Assembly (NCBI GenBank): GCA_039621445.1
Contig: CP154955.1
Location: 44,353,540 to 44,417,539, forward strand
Reading direction: 5' to 3'
From: Euglena gracilis
Taxonomy: Eukaryota > Euglenida > Euglenophyceae > Euglenales
Length of the DNA: 64,000 nucleotides
Under the pieces are notes generated by a model. The model did not search any database, had not been told where the DNA came from, and saw only the letters and a list, made by a program, of their open reading frames with translations. Positions 48,319 through 60,240 of the stretch are shown one piece after another; the stretch's first letter is position 1; the number at the start of each line of letters is the position of its first letter. The position numbers and the translations under genes are program-made.

Positions 48319-48539
48319 GCTTTGAAAGTGACTGTAAATTTGCGCCGACGCGCAAATCCCAAAAAAAGTTTAACCACCGACCACCGTGGCCTGAGACTCG
48401 GGACAGTCTGAAAATAATGTCTCCCTGCACCCCAGGGCCTGGGGACGAAAGCAACGACTGGGAACTGCACGGTCCACGGGCACAGCGCTCCCGGGTCCCA
48501 GTGTGCATGAACACACAGCGCCGGGTGATGAAACAAGGG

Positions 48540-48840
48540 GACTCCACTTACTCATTTGCGCTTTGGCGCAAATTTTTGAAATTACAAAAATTAAAACCAT
48601 TTGCGCTTTGGCGCAAATTTTTGACTTTTTTGTAATTCAACACGTGGGTGACCATTGCCGCACTTGGACAATGATAACAACTTTTGAGTCAACATGTGTT
48701 TCCATTTGCGTCAAAGCGCAAGGGGTAGGCTCATGAAGAATGAAAATTTAAGAGTTACCTTGCGCCAAAGCGCAAATAGAAATACAATTTTTAAAATTGT
48801 GATGAGCAGATGTGTTGCGCTAACGCGCAAACACGTTTGG
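48540..48840. repeat. Cluster of five TTTGCGC hairpins near the left end
   Basis: Hairpins lie at about 48556, 48600, 48705, 48768 and 48815 with loops TTTG, TTTG, TCAA, CAAA and TAAC; most have 6-7-bp stems, with some decay. They resemble subterminal repeats that transposases of other families bind. Confidence 0.8.
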
Positions 48841-48849
48841 TGTGGAGGT

Positions 48850-50165
48850 CACAAACTGTGTGAGTCTTGTGCGAACAGTGTCACTCACAGGACTCTGTCC
48901 AACAGACGGTCCTTGACTTCTAAGCACACCAAGCCATAACCGAGCCATAGCTGACCAGCGTACCAGTTGTTCACTTACTGTGAACCAGTTGTCTGTCTAT
49001 GCCCCACGGTGTTCAATGTTTGCTAAGCCAATACAATTTCAACGAGAGTCAATGACCTTGTAAAGGCAGTGTTGTCACTGCATTTGTTCCTGGTTTTTTT
49101 TTTTCCTCTTGGAATCCTGAGTTGTTACTGTCTCTCCCACGAGGATGCACATCCGTACTTACGGTTGGTTTTGGACACAGCAACTGAGTTTTTAGCCGAG
49201 GCTTGTGCTGGTGGGTGTTGTGTCTCAGAGGTGTTACTCCTGGTCCCCACCCCGTATTGCTTGATTGTGTGACAGTCAAATTCAGTCTTTGACATCCGAC
49301 TATGACCTGTTTTTTTAAAAAAAAAAATCGCGAGTTGCTTCTAATTAAATTTGAAATTTATTTGTTGTGCGTACACTGCGAATTACGTCTCTCTCTTTCA
49401 GTGAACACAATCTGTTGACAAATCCCTACTGTCTCCTTGCACTCGTACCACCCAACAGCCTCTCCTTCACGTGCTATCTGATTGGTCCTATCGCATCAGT
49501 TAACACGCTCTCTCTCCCCGGGTTTGACTGTAGCCGCCGGTTTCTTCTCCGTCTTTTGTGTGTGTTTTGTAGTTAAATCGAGGCTCTCCTGCAGGTCAGA
49601 CTGAATCTAGATCGTGTCATAATACTAACGAGAAAGCAATCCATTGGAGTCCCTGTGCCATATCAGAAAAAATGTGATGCATGCTTTCAATCTATCTCCC
49701 CACTTTTCGTTGGCACCAATACTGCGTCTCCAGTGCCTTGTTTTCTGTGACATTCCTTTGGCCTGTTGTATTAGAACAAGGAATTTCAGAAAATAAATCC
49801 TTTCCTGTAGCCAGTACCCATCGCTCCTGTGCGTAATAGGTATTTGCTGCGGTGTGCGTGGTTAACGTTGTTTGTGTGCTACCATGCCGTCACAGTTCAG
49901 TGGTTCTTCTTTTTTACCATAACTCATAGTGCCTTTGCAACATAACCTTCAGTGTCATCACAATGCATCATTCTCACCCAACACATTTGCGCTTTAGCGC
50001 AAATGTGTTGGGACTTCCTAACGTCAGCATAAAGCAAGGTGAAAGCATGTGTAACGTTATCCTGGTCACGATTCAAGAAGGATTCAGCTTACAATCATGA
50101 TGAGTTACAAGGATAACAAACAACCCATCACACCGACAGGGTATTACATTAACCTTTTTAAGGCT
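48850..50165. other. Left spacer of the large element
   Basis: No gene is assigned. One hairpin lies at about 49987 (TTTGCGCTTTAGCGCAAA). Pyrimidine-rich stretches with possible acceptors are present at 49080-49120 and 49380-49560, so short 5' exons of gene A cannot be ruled out. Confidence 0.4.
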
Positions 50166-50175
50166 GCGTACAGTT

Positions 50176-50390
50176 GCATTTGCGCGTTGGCGCAAATGTA
50201 ATTGGTTTTGCGCGTTGGCGCAAATGTAATTACATTTGCGCCAACGCGCAAATGTAATTACATTTGCGCCAACGCGCAAAACCAATTACATTTGCGCCAA
50301 CGCGCAAATGTAATTACATTTGCGCCAACGCGCAAATGTAATTACATTTGCGCCAACGCGCAAATGTAATTACATTTGCGCGTTGGCTTT
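50176..50390. repeat. Tandem hairpin array upstream of gene A
   Basis: Seven complete copies and one half copy of TTTGCGC-GTTG/CAAC-GCGCAAA are spaced by TAATTACA-type linkers at about 28 bp. Because each unit is palindromic and the linker TGTAATTACA is too, the array can fold in many ways. It ends about 65 bp before the gene A ATG, so a promoter, operator or transposase-binding role is possible. Confidence 0.9.
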
Positions 50391-50456
50391 CACACTTTTT
50401 CCTCTTTTGTCTGCGTCAATGCAGTAGTCAATCCCGCTCCCGTTCACTCATCTGGA

Positions 50457-53400
50457 ATGTCACAGCCGAGCAGCCAGAGTTCCAGGCAGCGCGGTATGGC
50501 TGGGTACTCTGAGGACGCCGTGAGTTGCGCCGAGGTGGGGAAGATCCTGGGCCGCGTGGTCCGGGATCACTACGCAGCCACCTACGCCGAGTTTGTGACC
50601 AAGGTTCTGCAGGTGGACAGTCCACTCCTGAACTTGGTCATCCAGGTGGCGTACACTCGCGCCCCCCTGCGCTCCGAGGGTGGTCAGTCCCTGCTGGAAG
50701 AGTTGCGTCGAGAGCCTCGTCGTCGCCGGATGGAAATGCTTCTGAAAGATTCCTGGGCAATGTACAGGGCCCTGCGTCAGCACGCCTGCCCCTTGGCGAT
50801 ACAGCCGGTCATCGGGCCAGATGATGTGCCCCTCGAGATGAAGCGGTCCGTCAGTCGCTACCTGCGACCAAGTGGGATCCGGTCAGCGGTGGCAGACTGG
50901 AGTCAATCCTCAAGGCAGGAGCGGGCGGCCGCCCGTCTGTCAGACCTCTGGGAGCAGATGGCTGGCAGCGCGGTGGTGCTCTGGTTCGACAACTTCTGGA
51001 AGATCCAGCAGACGTCCAACCCGAGGGAGCCCCTACGGACCCAAGATTGTACAGTCATGGCGGTCATGCGGCCTACGTTGCTGGCAATGAAGGAGTTTCC
51101 CGGCTACCTGTCTCTGGAGCAGCTGTTGCAGCGGGAGGCGATCGTGGCTCACTGTCTCTGCAACGCAGACCTGCAGGACTTCAGAAGCCTGGTGAAGGAT
51201 GTGGCTGTCTGTCCGTTCTCGTCCACAGAGTTCCGTGTTCCACTGGACATCCCCCAGTCACGGCGCAGAGTTCAGGTGAACTTTCTTCTTTTTTGCGTTT
51301 AAGTGTTGGTTTGTGAGTATTTGATGGTCCCCATTCTCTCAGTATTTGTTCCCAGTGGATGATGTTTCCGTCATGTCTTTCTCATACAGCTTGCGCGTTG
51401 GCGCAAATTTACAGTGACGCGATAGTTGCTCTGTGGTCATTTACGTGGCCTCTTGTACGTGAGCGTGCTTGTAAAAATTCAGTGCGTTGGTTGCAATCTC
51501 CATGTGCGCAGGTTCAATAGCTATTTGTACATGGCTTTTTGTTGTGTTTTTCTTTTAACATTTGCGCGTTGGCGCAAATGTATTCTGTCAATGACTGTAC
51601 GATCCATTTGATTCTGTCCCGTGCGGCTGAACCACCTCTAAAGCTCCTGTGTGGCGACCCTTCAGCGTTACTGCGGACAAGGTGTCCTCCCAGCTCGGCA
51701 TGCTGAGAATCCTGCGGTTCCTGCAGCAGGACGTTCTCCGGCAAGTCGCTCCCCCTCTGCCACTGCTCGTCGACGTGAACCTGTGGTACCGACAGATGAA
51801 GGTCGTGTACGGCAGAGACTGTCAGCGCTGGAATGCTGCGGAGGCGTTGGAGCGATTGCCCCCCTTGTACGGGGTGTGGCATCCTTACAAGCAGGTGGTC
51901 AACGTGCTGTACAAGCGCCTCCTGCCACTCTTCCTGTTCTTGCAGAAGGGCACGCTCTCTGGAAGGCCCCAGGTGGTGGAGAAGCCCAAGCTGCGTGCCC
52001 TGGAGATGTGGCTGGGGGCGATGTTGATGGTCCCGGAGGACAGACGGCAGAGGCTCTCAGCACTGGTGAAGCTGCTGCGACGTAGGCGAGATGTGCTGCA
52101 GCGTGAATGCCAAGACAGGAAAAGTAAAGCAAGGGACGCCAAAAAGCGGCTGGACCAGGAGGAGGCGAAGGCTGCCAAGTACCTCACGAAGTCCTTCCGT
52201 GGTCGAGCACAGCTGGAGAGGGGGTCACTGTCGAAGCTGGCTGACCTGCACCGCGAAGCAGACACGACAGCTGCGCAACACAGCGAGGCCGCCACGGCGC
52301 TGAAGCTGCTGTGCACAGACCTGGCCGTGGCCAGTGCACTGGAGGACCTCCTCCTGGTGTGGGCGCCGGCTGCCTTCGCGCTGGGTTGGCGAGTGAGGGA
52401 GTGTCACTGGGAGCACCGCCAACGTGGGACTGGTGGCGAGGCCCGGAAGGCGCTGGCCGCTGCGCTGTGTATGCTGTTGCACCTGGAAGCCCCCCAGCGC
52501 CACCTGCGTTCTCGCGGCCGCAGTGAGTACGTACGGACACTGTCCGTCGCCCTGCTCATGTGGGATGACTGGCACAACTGGCTACCCGCTTGCTGCTTCT
52601 CCGAGGAGATGAACGAGGCCTCCTTGAGCAGGCTGGGCAGCTCTCTGAGGAAGCATCCAGAAGCGTCAACGACGGAAGATGTGATGGATCTGTTCCTGCT
52701 GGTGCGTCCCGGAAGACGGGGATTCAAAAAAGTCACTGCCGGAGGAGTGGAGGCGCAGTGGCTGGCCGTCTGTCTGCAGAACCTGGACAATCTGCTGGAG
52801 CACAGTGCAGACCACCCTGCTGATGGACAGCCCAGAAGACTGGTGTCCGAGCTGGTGAGGTACGTGTCACTGCGTCCGACGGAGGCTCAGGTCGGTGCCG
52901 ATCCCCAGTCCACGTACGAAGCAGCCTCACCGTGGCCGGAGGAGTGGGAGGGTCCTCCATCTCTGACTTCAGGTAACGGTCCTCTGGGCAGTGTGAAGCA
53001 GGTGGAAGAGATGCTACACAGCAGCCTGGTGACCATGCTGAAGGACAAAGAGCAGCAGTCTCCCGAAGTGTGCGCAGAGCTGAACGCTCTCTGCGGAGTG
53101 CGCCGGCGAGCAGATGTGGAGAGTATTCAGCGTCGGTGGGACCAGGTCACCGGACGACGGCCTCCTCGTCAGACTGTGCAGCCTCCCAATGTGCCAGCCG
53201 GGGTTCTATTTCAAGATGACGGGATGTCTGTTCCTTCTACATTTTTGCCAGCTTCAATGTTGTCGGTGAAATTTGCGCCAACGCGCAAATGCAAACCAGT
53301 ACGTCTGTTATGATTCTGCGGGAAAACATTTGCGCCGCCGCGCAAATGTTTTCCCGTGATGACTTCGTGAAGAGGTTCATTTTTGGCAGAGAAAAGCTGA

Positions 53401-53814
53401 CTGACAATTATGAACCATCATCGTGAACCTCTTCACGAAGTCATCACGGGAAAACATTTGCGCGGCGGCGCAAATGTTTTCCCGCAGAATCATAACAGAC
53501 GTACTGGTTTGCATTTGCGCGTTGGCGCAAATTTCACCGACTTGTGTTTGATGATGACGTCATACAAGACTATTTCGTTGTTGGGCGTATTGCGCGTCCG
53601 CGCAAGACGTCTTCCGTCTGGTGAAGGTGAAATGTGTGCCGCATTCAATGGTGGAGATCCTCTGGAATGTCAACGATCAAACGCCTCTCCTGACCTGAGA
53701 ACTATCTGTGTTGAAAGAACCTCGTTGTCAGCTGTCCGGCAGCGGAGTCCCTCTCAGGAACAGGCCGGAGAACCACCCAGCAGGCGATCACGGTTTGAGG
53801 AAGAAGCCGTGTAG
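50457..53814 (+). CDS. Gene A: candidate transposase of the large element
   Basis: Exon 1, 50457-51275 (ATG; donor GTGAAC; phase 0); exon 2 from 51694 (acceptor CCTCCCAG) to about 53261 (possible donor GTGAAA); exon 3 ends at a TAG at 53814, with its acceptor unresolved near 53600. An AG at 50423 would allow a 5' exon. About 850 aa. Exon 1 holds AVVLWFDNFWKIQQTSNPRE; exon 2 holds LPLLVDVNLWYRQMK, RLPPLYGVWHPYKQV and a long Lys/Glu/Arg coiled region. Spaced acidic residues in WFDNF and LVDVN with a following WHPYK block recall RNase-H-fold transposases of the KDZ/DUF6589 kind, and I recall similar blocks in protist hypothetical proteins. That is resemblance, not proof. Both introns carry TTTGCGC hairpins; the exons carry none. 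It is the best transposase candidate in the element. Confidence 0.6.
53262..53541. repeat. Perfect long inverted repeat, 118-bp arms, 44-bp spacer
   Basis: Arm 53262-53379 and arm 53424-53541 are exact reverse complements as read by eye. Each arm contains two TTTGCGC hairpins of its own (loops CAAC and CCGC). It lies in the last intron or 3' part of gene A and would form a cruciform in DNA or a strong hairpin in RNA. Confidence 0.95.
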
Positions 53815-54527
53815 CGAAGCAGCCCCTGGCCACCAGCTACGCGGTGGAGTAGGACATCATCAGTGAGGCGTCTGTGAGCTGCTTCTCAGGATCCAGAAGC
53901 AATCCAGTAGTGTCAGAGGCAACAGACACGTGCAGATTCCGTATTCCACGTCCACACAGGCCTTACCAACGGGGTCGTCGGTGTTGGTCGTCCCGGTTCT
54001 TTGGAACCGCCAGCCACCCTGTTGTATGCTGTTTCTGATCAGTTTCTGGGCAGTCAAAACCACCCTCTGTAATGGCGTGTGTATACTGCATTGTTTTCGT
54101 AATGGGCGGGGGCACTGCATTAGCCGTTACACCAGCTGTGTCGTGGTCCGCGCGCGCGCACAGTCCGTTGGAGCGTTACGCGATCCGTATGCTGACGTCC
54201 TGGTGGTGGAAACTTGTCTCCCATTTTTCTGCCACTGCCTTGAGTGTTGGAATTTAAAAACAATGCATCTGTATAGCTCCGGTGACGACGGTCAGAAACA
54301 TATCGGGCATTAATGACGTTCTTCACGGAATCAATTTTTGAGAATTTTGACCCCTGATGGAGACTCCAGCTGTTTTTGTGTATGCATTTTCCGGGTTTAG
54401 GTGGGGGGGGTTTGACAGTGGTAAAAAAAATAAAAGCGTGCTTCCTAAGTGACGTGTACTTTTCGCAGTTGAACACCCAACATTTGCGCCAACGCGCAAG
54501 CGTCATTAACTTTTATTCCCTGCAGCC
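53815..54527. other. Spacer between genes A and B
   Basis: No exon is supported. One hairpin (TTTGCGCCAACGCGCAAG) lies at 54483-54500, and a pyrimidine tract with the acceptor CCCTGCAG immediately precedes the gene B ATG, suggesting a 5'-UTR intron or a trans-splice site. Confidence 0.45.
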
Positions 54528-57500
54528 ATGGATCCTGCCGGTGAGCCCCCTGTGGCCGGCGCTGCTGCGGCGGCGGTACCAGCGGCAGCTGCAGTGGGTG
54601 GTGCAGCAGCAGCTGGGGGCGCGGCAGGCGCTGGGGGTGCGGGCGAGCCCCAAGAGCAGGCATCTGGCGGCGGCGGCTTCCCCCGGCGGAGGGTGCAGCC
54701 CACCATCGCACAGGCAGCGCCGGAGAGCCTGGACCGCTGGATCGCGGCGGTAGACAAGATGCTGCTGCTGTCCGAGCTGACGTTCGACGTGGCGCTGACG
54801 GAGGGCCAGATCCGACCGATGAACGAGGAGCAGGTGAACAAGAAGTACCAGAACCTGCTGGCGAACCCCCCAGTGGTGGCGGTGCGCGTGGTCGTCTGGC
54901 AGCGGCAGGCCAACGGTGTGCTTCCTTCTTTTTTTTCAATTTGCGCTTTGGCGCAAAAGAAGTGTTCTGGATTTGCTCAGTGTTCATGATTTGGCATCAC
55001 ATTTGCGCGGTGGCGCAAGTCTGTGATCTGACTCTGTTGTTCACCATATTTTTCTTTGCCTCAGTTCACCAGTACGTGGTGCTGTCGGGGCAGCACATCG
55101 TGAAGGCCCTGCTGCGGCGCGCGGAGGACTACGCCCGGGACCTGCAGACGATTCCCCCTGGCTCAGAGTATCCTTTATCCTTTGCGGCCCGCTTCTCTGC
55201 GTTGTGATGATGGAGTAGTTGTTAACCCCTCTCTGTGCCAGTCCCGAAGCGTGTGACATGCAGTGTTTTGTGGTGATTGGGTTCTTGCCGCCATATGTGA
55301 AAAAGATGTTCTGTGACCAGTACGAGCGCGTCAGCGCCACCGTCCTCCGCCCCGAAGCACCCCTCAGCGCCCGGCAGCTCGCCGCCGGCGATGCGCAGGC
55401 GGCGCAGACGGCGGTGGTGGAGGTGTCGATCCCCCAGTTTGCGGCGCTGCTGAGGGGTGGCCTGGACCTGTCTGACGACCCGGTGGAGAGGCTGGCGCTG
55501 GCGTACCGCAAGAGCGGCTGGGACCGCACTCTGAGCAAGGTGTACTCCTTTTGTATAGTGCATATGTGTTCCCTGAATCTGTTTGCGCGCACGCGCAAAT
55601 GAAGGAAAATACGCCTGAGCTGTTCGTGATGAATGGTCACAGATACCCTGGATTTGGGATACCTGTTCCGATCGCAGGCCGCGGTGGTGAAGCAGTGGCA
55701 GCCGCTGCAGCGCTTCGTGGAGGAGAGTGAGGCCAGCGTCGCCGGGCTCCTGAACCTGGAGTCCAGCCTACGTGTGCACGCCCGGCAGCTGCTGCCCACG
55801 CACCTCCGGGGGCTGCGCCAGCTGCTGACCCCCGACAGCCGCCGCGAGGTCGTCGCGGCGCTGCAGGCCCCCGGCGTGACGCTGGAGGGGCTGGCGGCGG
55901 CGGTGACGGCGGCGGTGGACCGGATGTGGGTGGGGTTCGTCTGGAGGCGGGAGAACGAGCACATCGGCGCCGACATTGGTGTGTAAACCAGCTGTCTGTT
56001 TGCACCCCCTGCATTGCATGCGTTCTGTGTTTGGTGACATGTGTTTTAGTACATTTGCGCCAACGCGCAAGTGAGATGGAGCTGCACCTTCCTTTTTTTT
56101 CCTTTTCGGGCAACTGTGTGCACAATGGAATGATTGTCAATGAAGTAATAAATGCGTGTGTTCTCTGTGTCACAGTGGGTGACGCTGAGGAGCTGGCGAG
56201 GTTCCGGCGGACGGTGCCGCCCAAGGCCATCCAGGTGCCGCGGCTGGGGAGCTGGCAGTGGTCGCCAGCGGGGGAGTTTCCACCCATGGCTCGACTGATG
56301 CAGGCGGGGTTCTGGTGGGAGGAGCGATGGGAGGAGGTGCGGGCGTCGTTCCGTCACCGGACCGTGGGGGTGCAGGTGCTGAGGCCTGGTGGTGTGGATG
56401 GGGGATGGCTGGAGGTGGTGGTGCCCAGGCATCCGGAGGAGCTGCCCAGGCACGTGCTGGTGTACGCCTCCGCCGGGGCGGTCCCCCAGGTGGCGCTGGA
56501 CGTGCACCTGTCGATGGCGGCGGTGGAGGTGGGGCCGCAGACCCAGCCTGGCTGTCACTGTTATTTTTTTTTGGAGGGTATGAGGTGTTGTCCCTATCAC
56601 GGGGAGGGAAAGCAGTTTTTAAAAATTAAAAAAATTTCATCCTCAAGACGTGTGTGAATGCTTGGCAGACAACTCCCCTATATGGTGTGCTCAGAGAGGA
56701 CCTCCTCGTTTTCATTTGCGCGTACGCGCAAATGAAAATGAGGAGCACTTCGTTAAATGAGCGTTCTGTTCAATGGCTTCCAGACGCTGCCTGGCGAGCC
56801 AAGTCCTCAGGAACGCCGGCAGCATCCCGGTGGCCCTGTTCGGCCAGGCGGGAGCGGTGGAGGCGGTGGCTGCGGACATTCGCCGGCTGGCCCCCGGCCG
56901 GGAGTCCATCAGCGTGGACGTGTGGGTCCGCGTCGCCGAAGGGCTGCAGAAGCGACTGGTGAAGCAGCAGCTGCAGGTCCTGCACGGTCCTGGAGACCTG
57001 GAACGCAGCCGGGTGTGATGACGTGGATGCAGTGTTGGCTAATGGGTTGGTGTTGTTTCGTGGTTATTGAGCCAATGAAAGACACCTGTTCCATTTGCAT
57101 ACGTGGATCAGCTATCAGTTACTACGTTTGCGCGTTGGCGCAAACCATGCGCGCGTTATCCTTTCACATCTCAGGTGCCGCCGGTGGCCCTCTGGGACGC
57201 GGAGAGCGGCGGGATCAGTCCTGCGGGTGCTGCTACTTCCTCCGCAGTGACGCCTGGCCCTGCAGCTGGAGGTCTGCACTGGGTGACCCTCGAGTGGCTG
57301 TGGAGAAGGGTCCTGAGACGCACTGAGGAGGGGGCGGAGGGTCTGCTCCTCCAAAGCGGGGACCTGACGCTGGCAGCAAGGCTGACCGCCTGGGGAAGCA
57401 AGCCACCGGTTCGTGTGGTGGGGGTGGCGGATGGTGCCGCAGAAGCCGGACAGCTGGAGGCGGTGGTGGACCGCATCTCCAAGCAAGCAAGCGCAGCTCC

Positions 57501-58422
57501 CTCTGCCGGTGGCGAAGGCGATGCCGCCCCTGATGGCCAACGCCATTGAGACGTACTCCCCAATGTGGTCTCCCCTGGAGAACGCTGCCCTCTCTGATCG
57601 GCTGAGGCATCTGGAGGAAGAGGCCAAGCGAAGGAAAGCGCTGCAGGAGGAGGCACGGAAGAGGAAGGAGGAAGGTGAGGAGAAGAAGAAGAAGAGAAGG
57701 GGAAGCAGAAGGCGACGGCGAAGGCGAAGGCGAAGGCGCCAAAGCGGAAGCGGTCGGAGGTGGAGGGTGAAGCTGAGGCTGAAGAGGGTGAAGATCCGGC
57801 CCTGAAGAGGAAGGCGGCGGCACTGCTGGAGAAGTACATGAAGGACAAGAAAAGGCGGAAGCTGCTGGCGCAGGCTGTCCAGGGGACGGAGGCGAGGGGG
57901 GAGTCCCTGGGAGAGGAAGAGGAAGGTGGTGAAGAGGAGGAAGAGGAGGGGGAAGCAGAGAGGGAAGAGCCAGAGGGAGAGGAGGAGGCTGAAGAGCCAG
58001 AGGAAGAGAAGAAGGAGCCCACAGGGGAGGAGCCTGTCGCCCCGGCGGCAGAGGAGGAGTCCCAGGTGGTGGTGCCCCGGCCAGAGCCTCCCGTGGATGT
58101 GGAGGAGGAGGAGGAGGAGATGGAGGAGCCCGTCTCCCCGAAGAAGGACCCCCGGGTGCCGCCCTGGAAGCGGTACGGCCTGACGGGCCCGCCTGGCCCG
58201 GGCCAGGCCCTGAAAGGCCCGCTGTCGGCCGCCCTGACGCCTGGGTTCAAGCCGCCGGCGGCGCTGAGGCCAGCTGGAGCAGCCTCGTCGACCGCCTCCG
58301 CAGGCAAGCCGGCGGCGAAGGAGAGCGCTGGCACTACACCTCCGGCTGCGGCGGAAGCGGCAGGAGCGCTGAGCAAGCGCCTGCAGCGGCACCGCGGTAC
58401 CGGGGCCGGCGGGAAGAAGTGA
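54528..58422 (+). CDS. Gene B: large unidentified protein of the 12.6-kb element
   Basis: Exons are 54528-54915, 55065-55167, 55242-55539, 55678-55978, 56176-56584, 56784-57012 and 57175 to the TGA at 58420-58422. The six introns (74-199 bp) are GT-AG and all phases join, giving about 1,000 aa. The N-terminus is Ala/Gly-rich, then a globular part follows (ALTEGQIRPMNEEQVNKKYQ; MQCFVVIGFLPPYVKKMFCD; ARQLLPTHLRGLRQLLTPDS; GSWQWSPAGEFPPMARLMQA; SIPVALFGQAGAVEAVAADI). The last exon holds RLRHLEEEAKRRKALQEEAR, a Lys-rich stretch, long Glu runs and a Pro/Ala/Lys tail. In the last exon the frame shifts at about 57460-57500 and back near 57676; tiny introns or sequence errors are possible. Five of six introns contain TTTGCGC hairpins. 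No family is recognised; an accessory protein of the element is the simplest reading. Confidence 0.65.
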
Positions 58423-58499
58423 TTCCCAACGGAGGGACGTGCTACCCTGGTTCCCGATCCCCATCCCCTGACAGTGAGACAAATTGGTGTATCAGCCAT

Positions 58500-58700
58500 T
58501 CGCCTTTGCGCGAAAGCGCAAAGGTGGATGGAATTATGTTGCTTTGTATTCCTGGAGTGTTTTAGTGTATACTTACCTGTTGAGTGACCAGGTTGGTTAT
58601 TTCAAACGTCATGGGTGCACCCCGGTGGATGATATGCAAGCTGCGCTCTGTGAATAAGAACTAAATGTATTTGCGCCAACGCGCAAATACATTTAGTAAG
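58500..58700. repeat. Two hairpins downstream of gene B
   Basis: CTTTGCGCGAAAGCGCAAAG lies at about 58503, and the longer ATTTGCGCCAACGCGCAAAT with flanking CTAAATGTA/TACATTTAG arms at about 58660-58698. The second could act as a 3'-end or terminator-like RNA hairpin, but it belongs to the same dispersed family. Confidence 0.7.
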
Positions 58701-58974
58701 ACTTTTTTTTGGATAGTGTTATCAGTTCGCAAGGCAGCACGCCACCCACTCACACCCTGAGCGCAAGCTGTCCTGCGCGGGGGACAGCAACGCTGGTCTC
58801 CTTCACCATAGACAGGCTGTCGCAGGGGTTGTTGCACTTGGTTTTTTTTTGATGAGACAGTACACCCATTCAGGCCAGCTCCGTTGTTTGGCGTCTTCCA
58901 ATGTAACCTGTGGTTTTTTTTTTTTGTTTGCTGTTTTTTTATTTTTTTAAACAAACCTGCTGGGGACGCGAACA

Positions 58975-59151
58975 TGAGTGCAGAGATATTTCAAGCTTCT
59001 GTGGAGCGTTTTCATGGGCAATGGACTAAGTGCAAGCCCCGGGGTGACCAGCGCGGCGCAGCCCGGAGACCACCCCCTGTTGTTCCTGTCCTGCCTGGAG
59101 TTTACCCACTGCTCATTTTACACGCTGTGTCCAGAATGATGCAACGGTAGA
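58975..59151 (+). CDS. Possible small ORF in the right part of the large element
   Basis: A 58-codon frame begins MSAEIFQASVERFHGQWTKC and ends at a TAG, following a long T-tract and pyrimidines. It may be a small gene or an exon of a larger one. No domain is visible. Confidence 0.3.
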
Positions 59152-59314
59152 GTGGGTTGAATGTTCCCCCTGGAGTGCATACTGGTTTTCACTTTTTGGG
59201 AGAATGGATTTGCGCGTTGGCGCAAACAGATTTCAGTCTGCGCTGAGGTTTTGAAGGTTCAGCTTTGGGAGTTCAGGACCAGGCTCAGGGTGAAAGTGCA
59301 GAGTTTCCCAGCGG

Positions 59315-59626
59315 ATGGTGAGCCCCAAGCGTGACGGCCGTATCCGCGGCATCCGGCCGGTCGGAGACGTCAGCCCTCTCCAGCCTGTTCTCCCTGTCCC
59401 TGAACCGGAGGACCGCCCACTGCCCTGGACCCGTGTGCACAAAAGCCCCTTTCCCTGGAGGACCTTTCCCGTGTGCGGACCCTTCCTCTGCGCACCCTGT
59501 CTGGACCCTCATCTCCCCATGTGCACCTGTCCTTCACCTCTCTCACAGTGGACCAGAGCGGACCTCCCACACACTTCCAAGGATTTTCTCCTTCTGACAG
59601 TACAGTGTCTTCGTCTGAAGCAGTAA
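59315..59626 (+). CDS. Possible ORF, status unknown
   Basis: A 103-codon frame (MVSPKRDGRIRGIRPVGDVS..., Pro/Cys-rich) lies downstream of the hairpin at 59208. Other frames over the same DNA are also open. It may be an exon of a further element gene. Confidence 0.25.
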   Translation: MVSPKRDGRIRGIRPVGDVSPLQPVLPVPEPEDRPLPWTRVHKSPFPWRTFPVCGPFLCAPCLDPHLPMCTCPSPLSQWTRADLPHTSKDFLLLTVQCLRLKQ

Positions 59627-60159
59627 GCATTGAGTTCAGGAGTTTTCAATGTTTAATTTTAGAGAATGCAGGCATATTGGGTGGGCTGAGTCCTTGAGTC
59701 AACACTGGTGACGTGGCAGTCAAGAAAATTTTAAGAAATTCCTGCAAGAATTGTGGAAAGGGAAAGCTGTCTGATAGAGGAATTGGTGCGCAATTACTTT
59801 TCTTTTGAAGAAGATGGCGCTTTGTCTTTTGGGGGGAAGCGTTCGGAGTTGGCTTTTTTTTTTCTTCCTAGAACTAGACCACCGCTGGTTTAATAGCATG
59901 GTGGTCAAAAAAAAAGGTTCCGCCGGCGTTTGAAGCAGTTCTAAAAATGACATCCTCACTGGAATCGCATCAAGCACTGGAGACTCTCTAATGCCAAAGG
60001 CGACTGGGGGCTCCTAAAAAAAAGACCAATTCTCTTCGTGCTCCTCGTCTCTCTGCATACGATTCACAAAAAAAGCTGTCATGGGACAATGTAGAAAGCA
60101 GCCACCATCTGGGCATTCGGTATGTGACTCATCACATACCACACAGGGGGCTTCTGTTT

Positions 60160-60240
60160 TAGCTTGCGCTGAAGCGCAAATTTTTAATTTGCGCTTAAGC
60201 GCAAGCTAAAAATTTGCGCTTAAGCGCAAATGTCCTTAAC
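60160..60240. repeat. Three adjacent TTGCGCT-type hairpins near the right end
   Basis: CTTGCGCTGAAGCGCAAAT, ATTTGCGCTTAAGCGCAAGC and ATTTGCGCTTAAGCGCAAAT follow one another. Loop sequences here (TGAA, TTAA) differ from the GTTG/CAAC loops that dominate the middle of the element. Confidence 0.85.

Noticed and set aside
48815-48915. A RING-finger-like peptide (VWCGGHKLCESCANS)
   Set aside because: Only two cysteine pairs, no splice sites and no continuation; probably chance.
50176-50390. Regularly spaced palindromes resembling a CRISPR array
   Set aside because: The spacers are identical short linkers, there are no cas genes, and the host is a eukaryote; it is a tandem hairpin array.
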